Translations under genes and position numbers: made by a program
Assembly: GCF_019703515.2 (NCBI RefSeq)
Contig: NC_059393.1
Location: 10,248,001 to 10,312,000, forward strand
DNA from: Myxocyprinus asiaticus
Taxonomy: Eukaryota > Chordata > Actinopteri > Cypriniformes > Catostomidae
Reading direction: 5' to 3'
DNA length: 64,000 bases
Notes under the pieces: generated by a model
Databases searched by the model: none
What the model saw: the letters and a program-made list of their open reading frames with translations, nothing else
Told to the model about the DNA's origin: nothing
Shown: positions 34,935 to 47,143 of the stretch, piece after piece
Position numbering within the stretch: the stretch's first letter is position 1
Layout of the letters: the number at the start of each line of letters is the position of its first letter

Positions 34935-37900
34935 AAGCAAGTTAAATGATTGACTGAAGTTGATGCAACACTATTTTGTAAAGGATTATTGTGACTCATA
35001 GTACTTCTGACAAACAAGGATAAAAAGTGTAGTATAGAATTATTAATTAATTTCATTTTGTCATACCTCTTTCTTACCTGCAGATGCTACAAAAACAGCT
35101 GGGTGAGATTCAGGTTGGAACTGAATTTGTCTAGACGTTCTGCCTCAAAGTTGAATCACCACTATAAATTGCCTGAACTAAACTTTAACAGACTATTTAG
35201 CAGAGACAGGCCACTTCAATTAAAATGAATGGGAGAAATTGGAATGCCCAATGGTCAACGGATGTAGAAAGGAAGTCCCACCTTACAGGTAAAAGAGCCA
35301 ATCACCTTTTAGATACAGACATCGCCTGTCAATCAACTTGAGAATGCACATTATCTATACAAGCTGGGAAAAAAAAAAATCTTAGCGTAGTCTGAGGTAA
35401 AGATGCACAATTTATGATATCAGTGTTGCTGATTTGAAATATGTTCTTTTGATCGAAATCTTGACCAACCGCTTTGGTGATTTCAGATTTTTCCCCTTTC
35501 AAGTAGATAGGAGCTGCACTTGCATGCCACTTGTTTACATTGAAAAATAGCTGCCTGAGAGTGTTCCAAAGATGTACACCGAGTGAACTGATTTGCTAGA
35601 AAGACTTGGACTTTAAGTAAGACTTTCATAATCTATGAGAAAAGCAGATGGAACTATCTTGTGGATGTGGATGAAAATCATATGACTGACGTCTACACCC
35701 AGATCACCTCTATACCATTGGGTAAGATGACCTCCATATTTGCATGATTTTGATATGCTTGTACTGGCCATTTAGTTAACTCAGTTTCCTCGTGTTGTCC
35801 AGGGTAAAACCATCCAGTGCTCATTAAAGTCATGATGGATCCAAAAAACATGGTAATTTATTCCAAATCAAACCCATGACATTGGAGTTGCAAGCCTCAT
35901 GCTTTACCATTTAAGCTACACAAACCTTGTTGGAACCAGTTGTCCTTCATGAAAAACGAACTGTCTTCATCATCTCTAGACAAAGCAGAGAGGTCACAGT
36001 AACCCAACCCCAGAGGATAACACTACTAGTATTATCAACCAGGTTTGTTTCATCTAACCCTGGATGTTGTTTCATCCAGTGTTTCATCTGTCCTTCAATG
36101 GAAGATTCCATGGGAGAATTTTGGGTTAATTTATAAAATTGAATAAAAGTTTGCTGAATTTAAAGAGCTGCACACCAGTCTTTGGAACCCAAATAGTTAA
36201 ACTGGTGAAGTAAGTAACATCTGATGTCAGGTGTATTCTTCTCATGCAGGCTGCCTGGCAACCACCCACACTAAGGCCATACAGAAACTAGAATTAACTT
36301 TCTTTGACTGGCCCACTGCCCCATTCCCTAAGATGTAGTTCCTCCGGTACAGATCCAAAGAGAGAATTCTCAAGAGGAGAACACTCTCTTGAGGATGTTC
36401 TGGCACATTCTCTACATATTAAATGTCTCGATTGCTTTCACAAACCACTAGACAACAAATACAGTAGGCCCAAAATCCATTCAGCAACATAAATGCAACC
36501 TTGTGGGATAGACTCTATTCATATAGAGACTGAATTACATTAGGGATGTCTTTGGCCCAGGTGGAAGGGCTCACAGAGAAATGGGCTTGGAAAGGAAAGC
36601 CAGTGGCTGGAATAGTAATCAAGCCGATTCAAGAAGAGGGAGGAGATAATCACGCATCATTCGATTTCTTCATGAAACTTAGAGGCATTAATTTTAAGAT
36701 AAGAAAGTAGAACTTAGGCCAGGAACTTTATTTGGTACTATAAAGTGTTATGATAACTCTGAAAGATTGAAAACCTCATCTGTTTTTCTCCATCAGTACA
36801 GTTGTGTTTTGTTGTTCATGGTTGATGAAGTGAGACTAGAGGCAGATCAACTTGGAAGTTCTTGGCTAGTGAGCATTGTGGTTTGGATGATCCTGCTGAC
36901 ATTGTTTCCTTTAGTAAAAACAGTCTTGTTTCCTGTTCTCTGTGAACATTACATTTGCATATAAATCTGTTCATTTGATCAATGTTTCCTTGCCAAGGTA
37001 ACAACATCTTCAATTTTAATTGCATTGAGTATGAAGCTTTTCTAACAAGGCTCTGAACTGAAGTTTATCAAGTTAACTCCAGAACTGCTTTCTGGTTGGC
37101 AGTTCACTAGAATTTCTGCCTTGAATGTGTATTCCACAGCCCATGCATATCTTCAACACAAGGATGGGGGAACATACCAAGAACATGTTCCTGTGTCAGG
37201 TCCTGAAGTTGATAGAGTGAGAAAACTTGCTGGAGGAAGTGAAATGCTCCGGGAAGGTTATGCTGAATGGATAGGTTTCATTGCATTTGGGTCATGAAGA
37301 GATAGAATGAAAAGAAACAAGGAAATGTCTATTAGTGATCATGTTGAAAAAGGTTACATAGGTTCTGCAGTTTGCCTTATGGTAGGAAAACACCTTAAAG
37401 ATAAGATTTCTTCTCTGTCCAAAGGCCCTATATCCTCTCCTTCTCAGTAAGGCCAGAGGTTTAGGGACACTTTGTGCCACTGAAGCCACAAAACAGGCTC
37501 ATCGTTAAGGCAAGGAAGTTCTAACTGCTTAAATTCTTGTAGTATCAAAACCTACCAAGAAAAACTTGCCACTTCCTCTGGTTTGTTTACAGGTGTAGTT
37601 CTTGGTCCATGCAGAAATATCTCCATTAAGGTCCTTCCAGATTTGGTGTTCAAGGAATATCATGCTCACCTGTTTCTAGACCTATTCAATGAGGCAATAA
37701 CTGAACTTAAGAGAAGAGGACATTCATTTCCTTGGTTTGGTGGACATTTTTTTTTTTTTTTTCCAATAGGGTGAATTGGGGTAATTTGGGACATGGAGTG
37801 ATGTGAGAGACCTAAGGTTTGATGTGCACATTTCTCACTCTATTAAAAGCATGTTTATGTTAGCATTACCATATTCCTGCTGGGTTGTCATGCCATAAAG

Positions 37901-38440
37901 TCTCATTTGTTGGTCTTACGTGTTTGGGTGACGATTAAAGCCAAAGTATCCTTTGGTTTTCCGCAGGCCGATACGTCTTGCCCACCGCATGCAGAAGCAA
38001 ATTGAATCATCACCACAATACACGCTGACAGTCTGCATGCAGCCTAGTTTTTCTAGACTTGTGGACAGTCTGGATCTTTGCACTTCATTGCATACACCTG
38101 CCGTTGGCTGTGCTAAAAGAGTATAACAAAAATGTCATATACTTCGACATATTACAAAAACCTAAAGTATACTTAGATTTTCCCCATGCCACATTAGTTT
38201 TTCTAGACATGCGTACAGTACAGTTTTTGCACGTCATCAGCGCATGTGTCAAGCGCATCCATATGGGCAGAGAGTATACTTTGAAAGACTGAGGGCTTGA
38301 CCGTGTATGGAATGGCAGACAGAAAAGCAAAGTATACCCTAGTCTTCACAGTGAATTGCAGAAGCCAAAAGTGCAAAAAAGTCCCAGATTACCCTAAATC
38401 ACCCAATATACTGTATGTTGAATAGCTTTTTTTTTAATAA
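34935..38440. other. Intergenic between hmox2 and gde1; repeat remnants
   Basis: At 35,170-35,370 there is text resembling a known fish repeat (AAAATGAATGGGAGAAATTGG, GGAAGTCCCACCTTACAGGT). At 37,140-37,775 several plus-strand frames have protein-like composition with stops between them, possibly a decayed mobile-element ORF that I cannot name. Elsewhere no gene or RNA was recognised. Confidence 0.4.
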
Positions 38441-38451
38441 GAAAAAGAATA

Positions 38452-38453
<2 letters not shown>

Positions 38454-38520
<67 letters not shown>

Positions 38521-38538
38521 TGTATGTGTGTGTATACA

Positions 38539-38584
<46 letters not shown>

Positions 38585-38589
38585 TCTTT

Positions 38590-38645
<56 letters not shown>
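38454..38645. repeat. (TA)n microsatellite block
   Basis: Three long TA runs separated by short interruptions (TGTATGTGTG, TTATTCTTTTATTTT) and ending in CACACACACAC. The Tyr-Ile open frames here are low-complexity artefacts. The block abuts a Tc1-like element end at 38,657, and TA is the target preferred by that family. Confidence 0.9.
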
Positions 38646-38650
<5 letters not shown>

Positions 38651-38656
38651 TACACA

Positions 38657-38745
38657 CTGATCAGCCACAATATTAAAACCACCTGACTAATATTCTGTAG
38701 GTCCACCTCGTGCCACCAAAACAGCACCAACCTGCATCTCAGAAT
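38657..38745 (-). mobile_element. Terminal fragment of a second Tc1-like family
   Basis: Starts TGATCAGCCACAATATTAAA then CACCTCGTGCCACCAAAACA, which I recognise as the inverted 3' end of a common fish Tc1-like element with TGATCAGCCACAA termini. It joins without a gap to sequence from the palindromic Tc1-derived family at about 38,735-38,760, so this is a chimaeric copy. Confidence 0.7.
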
Positions 38746-39240
38746 AGCATTCTGAGATTATATTCTTCTCACCACAAATGTGCAGAGCGTTTATCTGAGT
38801 TACCGTAGGCTTCGTCCACAGAACTGCTGCTCACTGGATGCTTTTTGTTTTTGGCACCATTCTGAGTAAATTCTAGAGACTGTTGTGTATGAAAATCCCC
38901 GGAGATCAGCAGTTACAGAAATACTCAAACCAGCCCATCTGGCACCAACAATCATGCCACACTCCAAATCACTGAGATCACATTTTGTCCCCATTCTGAT
39001 GGTTGATGTGAACATTAACTGAAGCTCCTGACCCATATTTGCATGATTTTATACACTGCTGCCACACGATTGGCTGATTAGATAATCACATGGATGACTG
39101 TTGGTGCCAGACGGGCTGGTTTGAGTATTTCTGTAACTGCTGATCTCCTGGGATTTGTAACTGCAGTCTCTAGAATTTACTCCGAATGGTGCCAAAAAAA
39201 AAAAAAAATCCAGTACTATTATACCAACACTATAACTTTT
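38746..39240. mobile_element. Tc1-derived foldback copy, partial
   Basis: The minus strand from 39,005 reads GTKCDLSDLECGMIVGAR, then GLSISVTADLRGF and SEWCQKQKASSEQQFCG. At 39,094 on the plus strand a shorter piece of the same protein begins (VGARRAGLSISVTADLLGF). So the two arms are joined tail-out here, with only 30-90 bases between. The plus arm breaks in a poly-A run at 39,195-39,210, then continues with CAGTACTATTATACC, the same junction seen in the copy at 54,908. Confidence 0.75.
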
Positions 39241-39289
39241 AATGCAATTAAAAGTTATAGTAGTAGTATAATAGTTAATGCATTATTTA

Positions 39290-39431
39290 CATAAACTAAA
39301 AATGAACCATTGTATTTTCATACAGTAAATTAATATTAACCAATAATAAATGCTGTAAAATATATTGTTCATTGTTAGTTCATGATACCTAATGCATTTA
39401 ATAGAATAGAAATGTACTGTAAAGTGTTACC
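39290..39431. repeat. Partial copy of the GGTAACAC family
   Basis: Ends GTACTGTAAAGTGTTACC and contains AATAAATGCTGTAAAATATA and TTGTTCATTGTTAGTTCATG, words shared with 22,289-22,612 and 50,288-50,596. The left part is missing or replaced by the neighbouring Tc1-derived element. Confidence 0.55.
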
Positions 39432-39786
39432 AACCAAGTAATTTCAGTACACTCAATGACTTATATGTCTTAGAAAGACTGTTGTTTCCATATCGACTTA
39501 TCTTCTACAATAAAATTTAATAATTTATACGAAGTAGCTTTAATAAAACAGCAGAAATGAATGGCATTAGAAGGATATCTTTTATTATGGAGATCAGCAG
39601 TCATTCAGGTCACGAGAGCAGTTTCGCAATGTATTCGTGATGTCATTAATGACTTTTATGGCAATGTATTCATATTTAAGTAGACAGGTGTTTGACTACG
39701 AATGACCTAAAAACTGAACGCTCCGGTATAACAACAGTCTCCTTTAGCAATGCGAATTTCATCTAACAGCCGCTCGTATCGATCGC

Positions 39787-39861
39787 ATGGAAGCACGCTG
39801 ATCCTACATGCTTATTGACCGCGTTTCGGTTGTGGCAAGAGCGGTCGGTCTGAGTGTCTAG
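39787..39861 (+). promoter_or_regulatory. Two short upstream ORFs ahead of gde1
   Basis: ATG at 39,787 opens a 4-codon frame (stop at 39,799-39,801) and ATG at 39,808 opens a 17-codon frame (stop at 39,859-39,861), both before the gde1 ATG at 39,877. They matter only if the transcript starts upstream of them; the transcription start is unknown. The flank is relatively CpG-rich, as expected near a promoter. Confidence 0.35.
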
Positions 39862-39876
39862 ATCCGGCTTCTCGTC

Positions 39877-42800
39877 ATGCTTCAGCTGGGGGACGGACTC
39901 ACTCTCTTCTCGGCCATTTTTATCGTGGTTCTCCTGGGGACCAGACGCGCGCTTTGGTCCACGGTGCTCACGGTCTCTGTCTACCTCTTTCTGGTGGTGT
40001 TCCGGTTTCCCCAGGTTCCGACCAGCCGTTCCAGACTAGTGCTGCGGCCCGGCTCTAGAGTCTCGGCGAGCGGCGTGTCAGCGGTGGCGCACCGCGGGGG
40101 TGGACATGATGCACCCGAGAACACCATAGCAGCCATACGGGCGGTGAGTGCATCATTATATAGGTTTCTGTTTTCTGTTGTGGGAGAAATAAAAGATGTC
40201 ACTGATTTCGTTGTGTAGCAGTTTTAACCTAAAGCTGCTCGAAGCGATTTTTGGAAAAATTTATCACGCATAAATTATCCCTACTGCCAGATAGATATTA
40301 CTAAAATAGTGAGAAAATAACAACTCTAAAAAAATAAGAATCTGACTGCTTGTGAGCCAACCTGAAAACTTGTTAGCCTGTCAGAAAACAACCAACGGCG
40401 CGTGTTTAGGGTGGGACTACCTTTTTTCTGAACGATGGAAAACGAATGAGGAGCCTGTTTGGGAAACTTGTTTGGGCACAATTATTAGTGGTGGCTGCTA
40501 GGGTAATTTCACTATTATTATTGCTCATATATTTAGAGTTTCTCAAGTATTCACTGCTAATTCTGTTACCACACATTAGGGGAATATACCAGGTTAAATA
40601 CAAGTTAAGTTCAATCAGCAGCATTTGTGGCATAATGTTGATTACCACAAAAAAGAATTTCAACTCGTTCCTCCTTTAAAAAAAAAAAAAAATCAAAAAT
40701 GTAGATTACAGTAACTATGTTTCTTTGTCGGGTTTTTTTTTTTTTTTTTTTTTTTGCAACAAAAGGTGTAGCGCATCAAAAAGGCAAAATTTTGAAAAGT
40801 AACTTTGAGAAACTTCAACTAGTGCTGTGTCACGTGAACAAGTCTTTTAGAAATCTTTTTTAGCAGATAGTTACATAAATGTTAGTACACATACTGAAGA
40901 AAATTTCACACTGAGGTGCATGCACCCAGACCCCCCTAGACAGTAAGGGTACATTGTTTACTTGGTCAGGTTCCTGTGTGTAACTCGAGATGAAATCCTG
41001 CTGGCTCCCCTGATAACATGTATATGCAAACTAAGTAAGAGATTTCAGTAACAGACAGTAAATTCATACAAATATAATTAAATATAAGCATGCAGTGATA
41101 ATATGCTTACGTGCAGTAAATGAACACAAAACTGAAAAAAAAAACAAAAAAAAACATGATTTTACAGCTGGTAGCCCACTTAATTTGAATGGAAACAGGC
41201 AGAAGACCGCAAATTTCGCAATTTTTTTTTTTTTTTACGCATTTCCACTTTGTCGATAACAAAACAGTGCAAAAAGTGGATGGAAACTAGGTTAGTGAGA
41301 CTTACAATGGAAGTGAATGGGGCCAATTTTTAAAGGTTAAATCTGTTGTGAAGCTTATGATTTTATAAAAGCAATTACATTAATTCTTCATGGTATTATT
41401 GAAGCTGTAAAGTGGTTTAAATAGAAGTTCTTACGGTCGTTTTGGGGTTTACGGCATTACATCGTCATGGCAAGAAAGTTAAATTGGCTATAACTACACA
41501 GAAAAGGTTGGTATGTGATTTTATCTCACTAAAATCATGTTTACCCGCATGTTGTTTACATCTTGTGGCTATACTTTCGAATCAGTGAGTATTTTAACAT
41601 TTACGGATTCACTGCCATTGTAGGAGCCTCACTGTAACCATGATTTTTGATTTTTATAGAAAAGTAGGGACGAGTCTAAATACATTTTTGAGGTAATCAG
41701 TATAACTTTTATTGAACCCGGAAAATTCCTTTAAATAATTCTGTTGTTTACAATTTGACCATTCACATTATTAAGTAGTTAATTTATTCTTTATTTTATC
41801 TCTTATTTTTTTTCAACTACATGTTATTTTGTGTTAATAGCAATAGCTATTAACTAGCTATTAACTGACTACTAACAGTATTAATAGTATTAATGCAGTA
41901 ATAGGGTAATTTTTTTCATGCCATTATTATAATTATTATTTTTTGAGAGAGAGAGCACATAATGTTGCATCCAAGGCATTATCCTCAGCACACACGCCCA
42001 TTTTGCCTGTGTTACACACCAAACAGTGCTTTCTTTCTCTTATAATTGCTCTTATTCTTGACTGAAAGGCCAGTGAGAATGGAGCCACAGGTGTGGAACT
42101 GGACCTAGAGTTCACGGCTGATGGGGTTCCCATACTGATGCACGATGAGACTGTGGACCGAACCACAAATGGATCAGGTCCAGTCAGCAAGCTGCTCTTC
42201 TCTGAACTCCGTAAACTAGATCCGGCAGCCAAACACAGACTCTGGTGAGATGTGAAGATGAATACAGCGAACTATTCTTTTTAAAGAAAGAATCTCATGG
42301 TGACATGATGTGGTTTATTTAGTTACTCTGCTGCAGTATTAAACTGGATGCAAGCAAGACAAAGTTGAGTCAAAGACAACAGGAGGTATGTTTTTGTGTG
42401 TTGCCTGACAGTGACCGTTTCCGGGGTGAGAAGGTTCCAACGCTGCAGGAGGCCGTTGAGGAATGCATCAAGCACCAGCTGATCATCTACTTTGATGTCA
42501 AAGGTCATCCAGATGAGGTACTAATACCATCAACTTTTGCATCTTTAGTAAACAAATAGATTTTTAGGTGGTTTCTGAAAATTGATAGTATGTCATTATT
42601 AGCCTGGTTCTATAACTGGAGAATCATTCAAACAGGTAAGACCTAGAACAATGAGCATATATTGCTTTTGTAAGTGTCCTAGTCAGCAATTGCTTATTGA
42701 TTTAATGGTCCTTTCAAAATTATAGAGCGGTTATACTTTATGAATGTTGACTTTTGTCCATAGGCAGCTGCAGCACTAAAGGAGTTATTTCGGAAGTATC

Positions 42801-45031
42801 CAGTGCTCTACAACACAAGTATCGTCTGCTCATTTGAGCCCAAAGTCATCTATAGGGTAACAAATTATCCACTGTAATTGCTTTTGCTATTTATTTCAAA
42901 CACACATCCTCTGTTCCCTTTTTTGATTGAGATATCTAGGATGATGAAGATGTGTATTGACTGCTCTCCTCTCATCCAGATGCGACAGGCCGATCCTGAC
43001 GTGGTGACAGCATTAACCCATCGGCCATGGAGCTTGAGTCGTTTTGTCGACGGAAAGCCCAAGTTCTCATCTGCATGGAAACATCACTGGATGCAGGTGC
43101 TGGACGTGCTCCTCGACTGGGCCCATCATCACCTGCTATGGAACCTGTGCGGAGTCTCTGCCTTCCTGGTTCAGAAAAACATCATCTCCCAGTGAGTCAC
43201 CATAGCATTCTATTGTCATGATGACATTATCAATAACTGTCATTATTGCATCAATATTTGGGGGCAAATGCTACATTATGATGCTGATAGAATGTATTAT
43301 TATTACATTATTACAATTTCACACCTGTGATCTCAAAATCTCAGTACTACAGTTCTAAATCTTAAAATGTGTGTTTTCCTGTGAGTGCAGTGTATGAATA
43401 TATAGGGATAGTTCAGTTAAAAATGAAAATTCTCTCATCATTTACTCACCCTCATGCCATCTCAGATGTGTATTGCTTTCTTTCTTCAGCAGAACACATT
43501 TGAAGAAAAATAGAAAAATATCTAAGCTCAGTAGGTCCTTAAAATGCAAATGAATGGTGATCAGACCTTTTGAAGCTCCAAAACTCACAGACAGTGAGCA
43601 TAAAAGTAATCCATAAGACTCCAGTGGTTAATTCAATATCTTCAGAAGCAATATGATAAGTGTGGGTGAGAAACAGATCAATATTTAAGTCCCTTTTTAC
43701 TATAAACTCTCCTCCCTGCTCAGTCAATCTCCACTTTAACTTTCACATTCTTCTTCTTGTGTTTTTGGTGATTCACATTCTTCATGTATTTTGCCCCCTA
43801 CTGGAAAGGGAGAAAAATTTCTAGTAAAAATAGGACTTAAATATTGATCTGTTTTTCACCCGCACCTATAATATCACTTCAGAAGATATGGATTAAAACA
43901 CTGGAGTTACTTTTATGCTGCCTTTATTTGCTTTTGGAGCGTCAAAATTGAGGCACCCATTCACTTGCATTGTATGGACCTACAGAGCTGAAATATTCTT
44001 CTACAAATCTTCATTTGAGTTTAGCAGATGAAAGAAAGTCATACACATCTGGGATGGCATGAGGGTGGGTAAATGATGAGAGAATTTTCATTTTTGAATG
44101 AACTATCCCTTTAACAACTCTATTATTCTACTAAAGCCGTGCCACACTAACCGATTTTTCCAGTGATTTTCAGTTGTGAGTTTCATTTACATAATTGCTG
44201 GCCAGTTACTGAGAGGCAGAGCATGCATTAGCGTCAGCCAGCGAGAGGTTGACTAACTTTTGGACTCCCTGTTGAGTTAATGGCTTCAAAAATGGAAAAA
44301 GCACATCAGGCTTGCTTGAAAAAAATCTTTCGGTTGCCGGGGCAGGGTCTTGTGTTCTCGTCAAGTGACCAATGAGCATCTTATTTTACTGAAGAACTTA
44401 CAAGACCTCAAGCTGATCTGAACGTTTCCATCGCACTTGGATGCAGATCATCATAAGCGCTGATTGTAATCCATAGTGATTCTGTCACCAAGCGTTTTTC
44501 CTGCATTTTCCTTCTACACTAAAAGGACTAATGAAAATCAGATAAAGGAAACCAAACTGTTTGTTTTTATTGAAAGTAATTTCTTTACTCAATGAATCAG
44601 AGAGTTATGGTGAATCGGTATGTTTGTCACCCCTCCACCATTCTTAATAGGCAAGTGACTGAATGACTGAAGAGAGCGAGATCTCAGCAAAACAGTACGC
44701 ATGCATGACACCCTCAACCAAAATCGAGTTGTTTGGAGTCTGCTAGTGTGGCACCAGCTTAATGGGACTCTTGTTTCATTGTAGTGCTTGACCAATCTTT
44801 GAACTAGATCATAGGCACCATCTACAGTATTGGAGTGTGTATGGCTCTTTGTGTTGTAACATTGTTTATGTATGTTTCATCAGGGACTATGTGCAATACT
44901 GGGCTGATCGAGGTTTGGAGGTGGTGGCCTGGACAGTGAACACGGCTGTAGAGAAAGAGTACTACCAGCAGCTACTGAAGATCAACTATATCACTGATAG
45001 CCTCATAGAAGACTGTGAACCTCACTACTGA
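39877..45031 (+). CDS. gde1: Glycerophosphodiester phosphodiesterase 1, six exons, 333 residues
   Basis: Coding exons are 39,877-40,143, 42,069-42,244, 42,412-42,517, 42,764-42,856, 42,980-43,191 and 44,884-45,031, with GT-AG sites and phases closing to 333 residues (human GDE1 has 331). GDE1 (MIR16) is a membrane glycoprotein that hydrolyses glycerophosphodiesters such as glycerophosphoinositol and N-acyl-ethanolamine precursors. An N-terminal hydrophobic segment spans about residues 8-44. The GDPD signature AHRGGGHDAPENT has catalytic His72. GVELDLEFTADG has metal or catalytic residues Glu99 and Asp101, and PILMHDETVDRTTNG has His114, matching the known mammalian active site. YFDVKGH and ALTHRPWSLS follow, then a second hydrophobic stretch in exon 5 (LLDWAHHHLLWNLCGVSAFLV). 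The C-terminus ITDSLIEDCEPHY matches the family. All key residues are present, so it should be active. Introns 1 and 5 carry nested repeats. Confidence 0.97.
40570..41735. mobile_element. Second long-arm inverted-repeat element, split by an insertion (gde1 intron 1)
   Basis: The left part (40,579-40,712: CAGGTTAAATACAAGTTAAG … GATTACCACAAAAAAGAAT) and right part (41,296-41,735, ending TTGAACCCGGAAAATTCCTT) together correspond to the element at 5,423-6,046. About 580 bases of unrelated sequence interrupt the left arm. The arms are noticeably diverged. Confidence 0.7.
40713..41295. mobile_element. Element nested inside the preceding repeat
   Basis: It starts near ACTATGTTTCTTTGTCGGG and ends near AAAGTGGATGGAAACTAGGT; the outermost bases are roughly inverse. 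Poly-T runs with AAATTTCGCAA and TTTCCACTTTGTCG words resemble a fish non-autonomous repeat. Boundaries are set by where the outer element breaks and resumes. Confidence 0.5.
43402..44114. mobile_element. AAAGGGATAGTTCACC family element, copy 4, in gde1 intron 5
   Basis: Left end ATAGGGATAGTTCAGTTAAA, right end TTTTTGAATGAACTATCCCT. Interior landmarks match copies 1-3 (CTCATGCCATCTCAGATGTG, GAAACAGATCAATATTTAAG, GCCCCCTACTGG). No coding capacity. Confidence 0.75.
44137..44762. repeat. Inverted-repeat element, GCCGTGCCACACTA ends, in gde1 intron 5
   Basis: Left end AAAGCCGTGCCACACTAACC and right end CTAGTGTGGCACCAGCTT are inverse copies. The interior of about 600 bases is noncoding. It lies only about 20 bases from the preceding element and about 120 bases before gde1 exon 6. 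Confidence 0.6.
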
Positions 45032-45270
45032 AAGCCAAACACACAAATCTATGGGAGAAAGATTAAAACTCAATTGTCCGAGATATGAAATGACATACAT
45101 ATTTACCTACATTTTATATACATTGGTTTACAGATATGATTGTCCAGTTTCATGTCAAACGGTAGTCAAAAAATTCGTTTCATTATAAGGAATTAGTCAA
45201 TAATTATTAAAACCAGTATGTTTGTACTATTAATTAGAAATTGGTTCTAATAAGATACTGTTTTAAGAAC
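45032..45270. other. gde1 3' flank
   Basis: Presumed 3' UTR with AT-rich text (AGATTAAAACTC at 45,060 is the closest to a variant polyadenylation signal). No canonical AATAAA was seen before the next element. Confidence 0.4.
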
Positions 45271-46866
45271 TACAACCCCAATTCCGAAAAAGTTGGGACA
45301 GTATGACAAATGCTAATAAAAACAAAAAACAGTGATTTGTAAATTATATTCACCCTTTGCTAAATTGAAAGCATTACAACTACACATTATATGATGTTTT
45401 ACCTTGTGAATTTCATTGTTTTTTTGAAAATGTACAGTAATTTCAAATCAGATGATTGCAACAAAAAGTTGAGACAAGTCGAGTGTTTACCACTGTGAAA
45501 CATCACCATTACTTCAAATAACACTTATTAAGCATTTAGGCATTGAAGACACAAGTTAGTTAAGTTTAAAAAGTGGAATTTTACCCCATTCATCTATTAT
45601 GCAGGTCTTCAGCTGCACAATTGTACGGGGTCTTCGTTGCCGGATGGTGTGCTTCATAATGTGCCACACATTCTCAACTGGAGATGGTCAGGATTGCAGG
45701 CAGGCCAATCTAACACCCACACTCTCTGCTCACACAGCCATGCACTTGTAACCACATGCCGTCAGTATGTGGTTTGAAGTTGTCCTGTTGAAAATTCAGG
45801 GACGTCCCTGGAAAAGACGGTGCTGGATCGCAGTATATGCTGCTCCAAAATGTGTGCATACCTGTCTGCATTCATGTTGTTCTCACAGATGTGTGAGTTA
45901 CCCATGCCATGGGCACTGACACACCCCTGGCCCATATAGACACTGGCTTTTTGACCTGATGCTGATAACAGCTTGGATGGCCCTTTTCCTCTTTGGCCCG
46001 GAGAACATGACAGCTGTGTTTTTCAAAAACTATTTGAAATGTGGACTCATCGGACCAAAAAACCCGGTTCCACTGTTCTACTTTCCATCTAAGATGAGAC
46101 CGAGCCCAGAGAAGTCGGCAGCACTTCTGGACAGTGTTGATATAGGGCTTCTCCTTTACATAGTAAAGTCTTAACTTGCATCTGTGGATGCAGCGGCGAA
46201 TGGTGTTGACAAACAAAGGTTTACTAAAGTTATCCCAAGCCCATGTTCATGATATCCATTACAGATGAATGATGTTTTTTAAGACAGTAATGTCTGAGGG
46301 ATCAGAGATCACACGCATTCAGAAGTGGTTTTCGTCTCGCCCTTTACGCACCGAGATTTGACCAGATTCCTTCAATCTTTTAACTATATTGTGCACTGTA
46401 GAGGGTGAAATGCCCAAAATCCTTCCAATTTGTCTTTGGGGAACATTGTTCTCAAAGTGCTAGATTATTTGCTGAAGCATCTGTTGGCAAATTGACAAGT
46501 CTCAAACGATCCTTGCTCTTGAAGGACTATGCTGTTTTTGGAGGCTCCTTATATACTATGACACAATTGCATAACCTGTTTAACATCTCCTGTTTCACAT
46601 CGCCTTGTTATTTCAACTCGTCAAATTGTTATTAGTCTTAAATTGCCCGTCTCAACACGTTTTTTTGGAGCGTGTTGCAATCATTTGATTTTAAATTATC
46701 GTACATTTTCAAAAAAATAATGAAATTCACAAGGTAAAACTTCATATCATGTGTAGTTGTAGTGCTTTCAATATAGCAAAGGGTGAATATAAATTACAAA
46801 TCACTCTTTTTTGTTTTTATATAGCATTTTTCATACTGTCCCAACTTTTTCGGAATTGGGGTTGTA
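45271..46866 (-). mobile_element. Tc1-like element, near full length, decayed
   Basis: Ends read TACAACCCCAATTCCGAAAA and, inverted, the same text at 46,866, with TA at each border. Inverted ends extend about 150 bases each. The length of 1,596 bases is typical for a complete Tc1-like element. On the minus strand a decayed transposase runs from about 46,450 (an N-terminal helix-turn-helix region inferred from the DNA wording) to about 45,620. The readable piece at 45,872-46,216 contains RRCIHRCKLRLYYVKEKPY and VFWSDESTFQ, the first Asp of the DDE triad. Stops and frameshifts make it inactive. Confidence 0.88.
45872..46216 (-). pseudogene. Decayed Tc1-like transposase, central part
   Basis: A frame of 114 residues contains RRLLWARSHLRW-like wording (read here CCRLLWARSHLRWKVEQW), VFWSDESTFQ and HVLRAKEEKGHPSCYQ, the conserved order leading into the catalytic core of Tc1-like transposases. 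It ends early at a stop after SVRTT, before the second catalytic region. It lies inside the inverted ends of the element at 45,271-46,866. Confidence 0.75.
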
Positions 46867-47143
46867 GTTTTAAGTTTTAAACGTTTAGTTATCTTACATA
46901 GACCTTAATTTGAAAACCTAATGTCTGTTCTGGTCCACTCATAATTTAAAATTGTACATGAAATGCATTCATTTGGGCAGCATGTTAAGATGAACTGCGG
47001 GTGGAAATTTACAGGGTAACAAAGTGCTTTTATTGTGTGGAATTTACAATAGGTGAGATATAAATATCAGTTTTCAAATGTACTGTACACTAACACTCAG
47101 GTGAGCAAATCTATAAATACTGTACTGTATTTAGATATTATAT
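46867..47143. other. Intergenic, nothing recognised
   Basis: AT-rich short stretch between two mobile elements. Confidence 0.45.

Noticed and set aside
38415..38676. Open frames of Tyr-Ile repeats
   Set aside because: Direct translation of a TA microsatellite.
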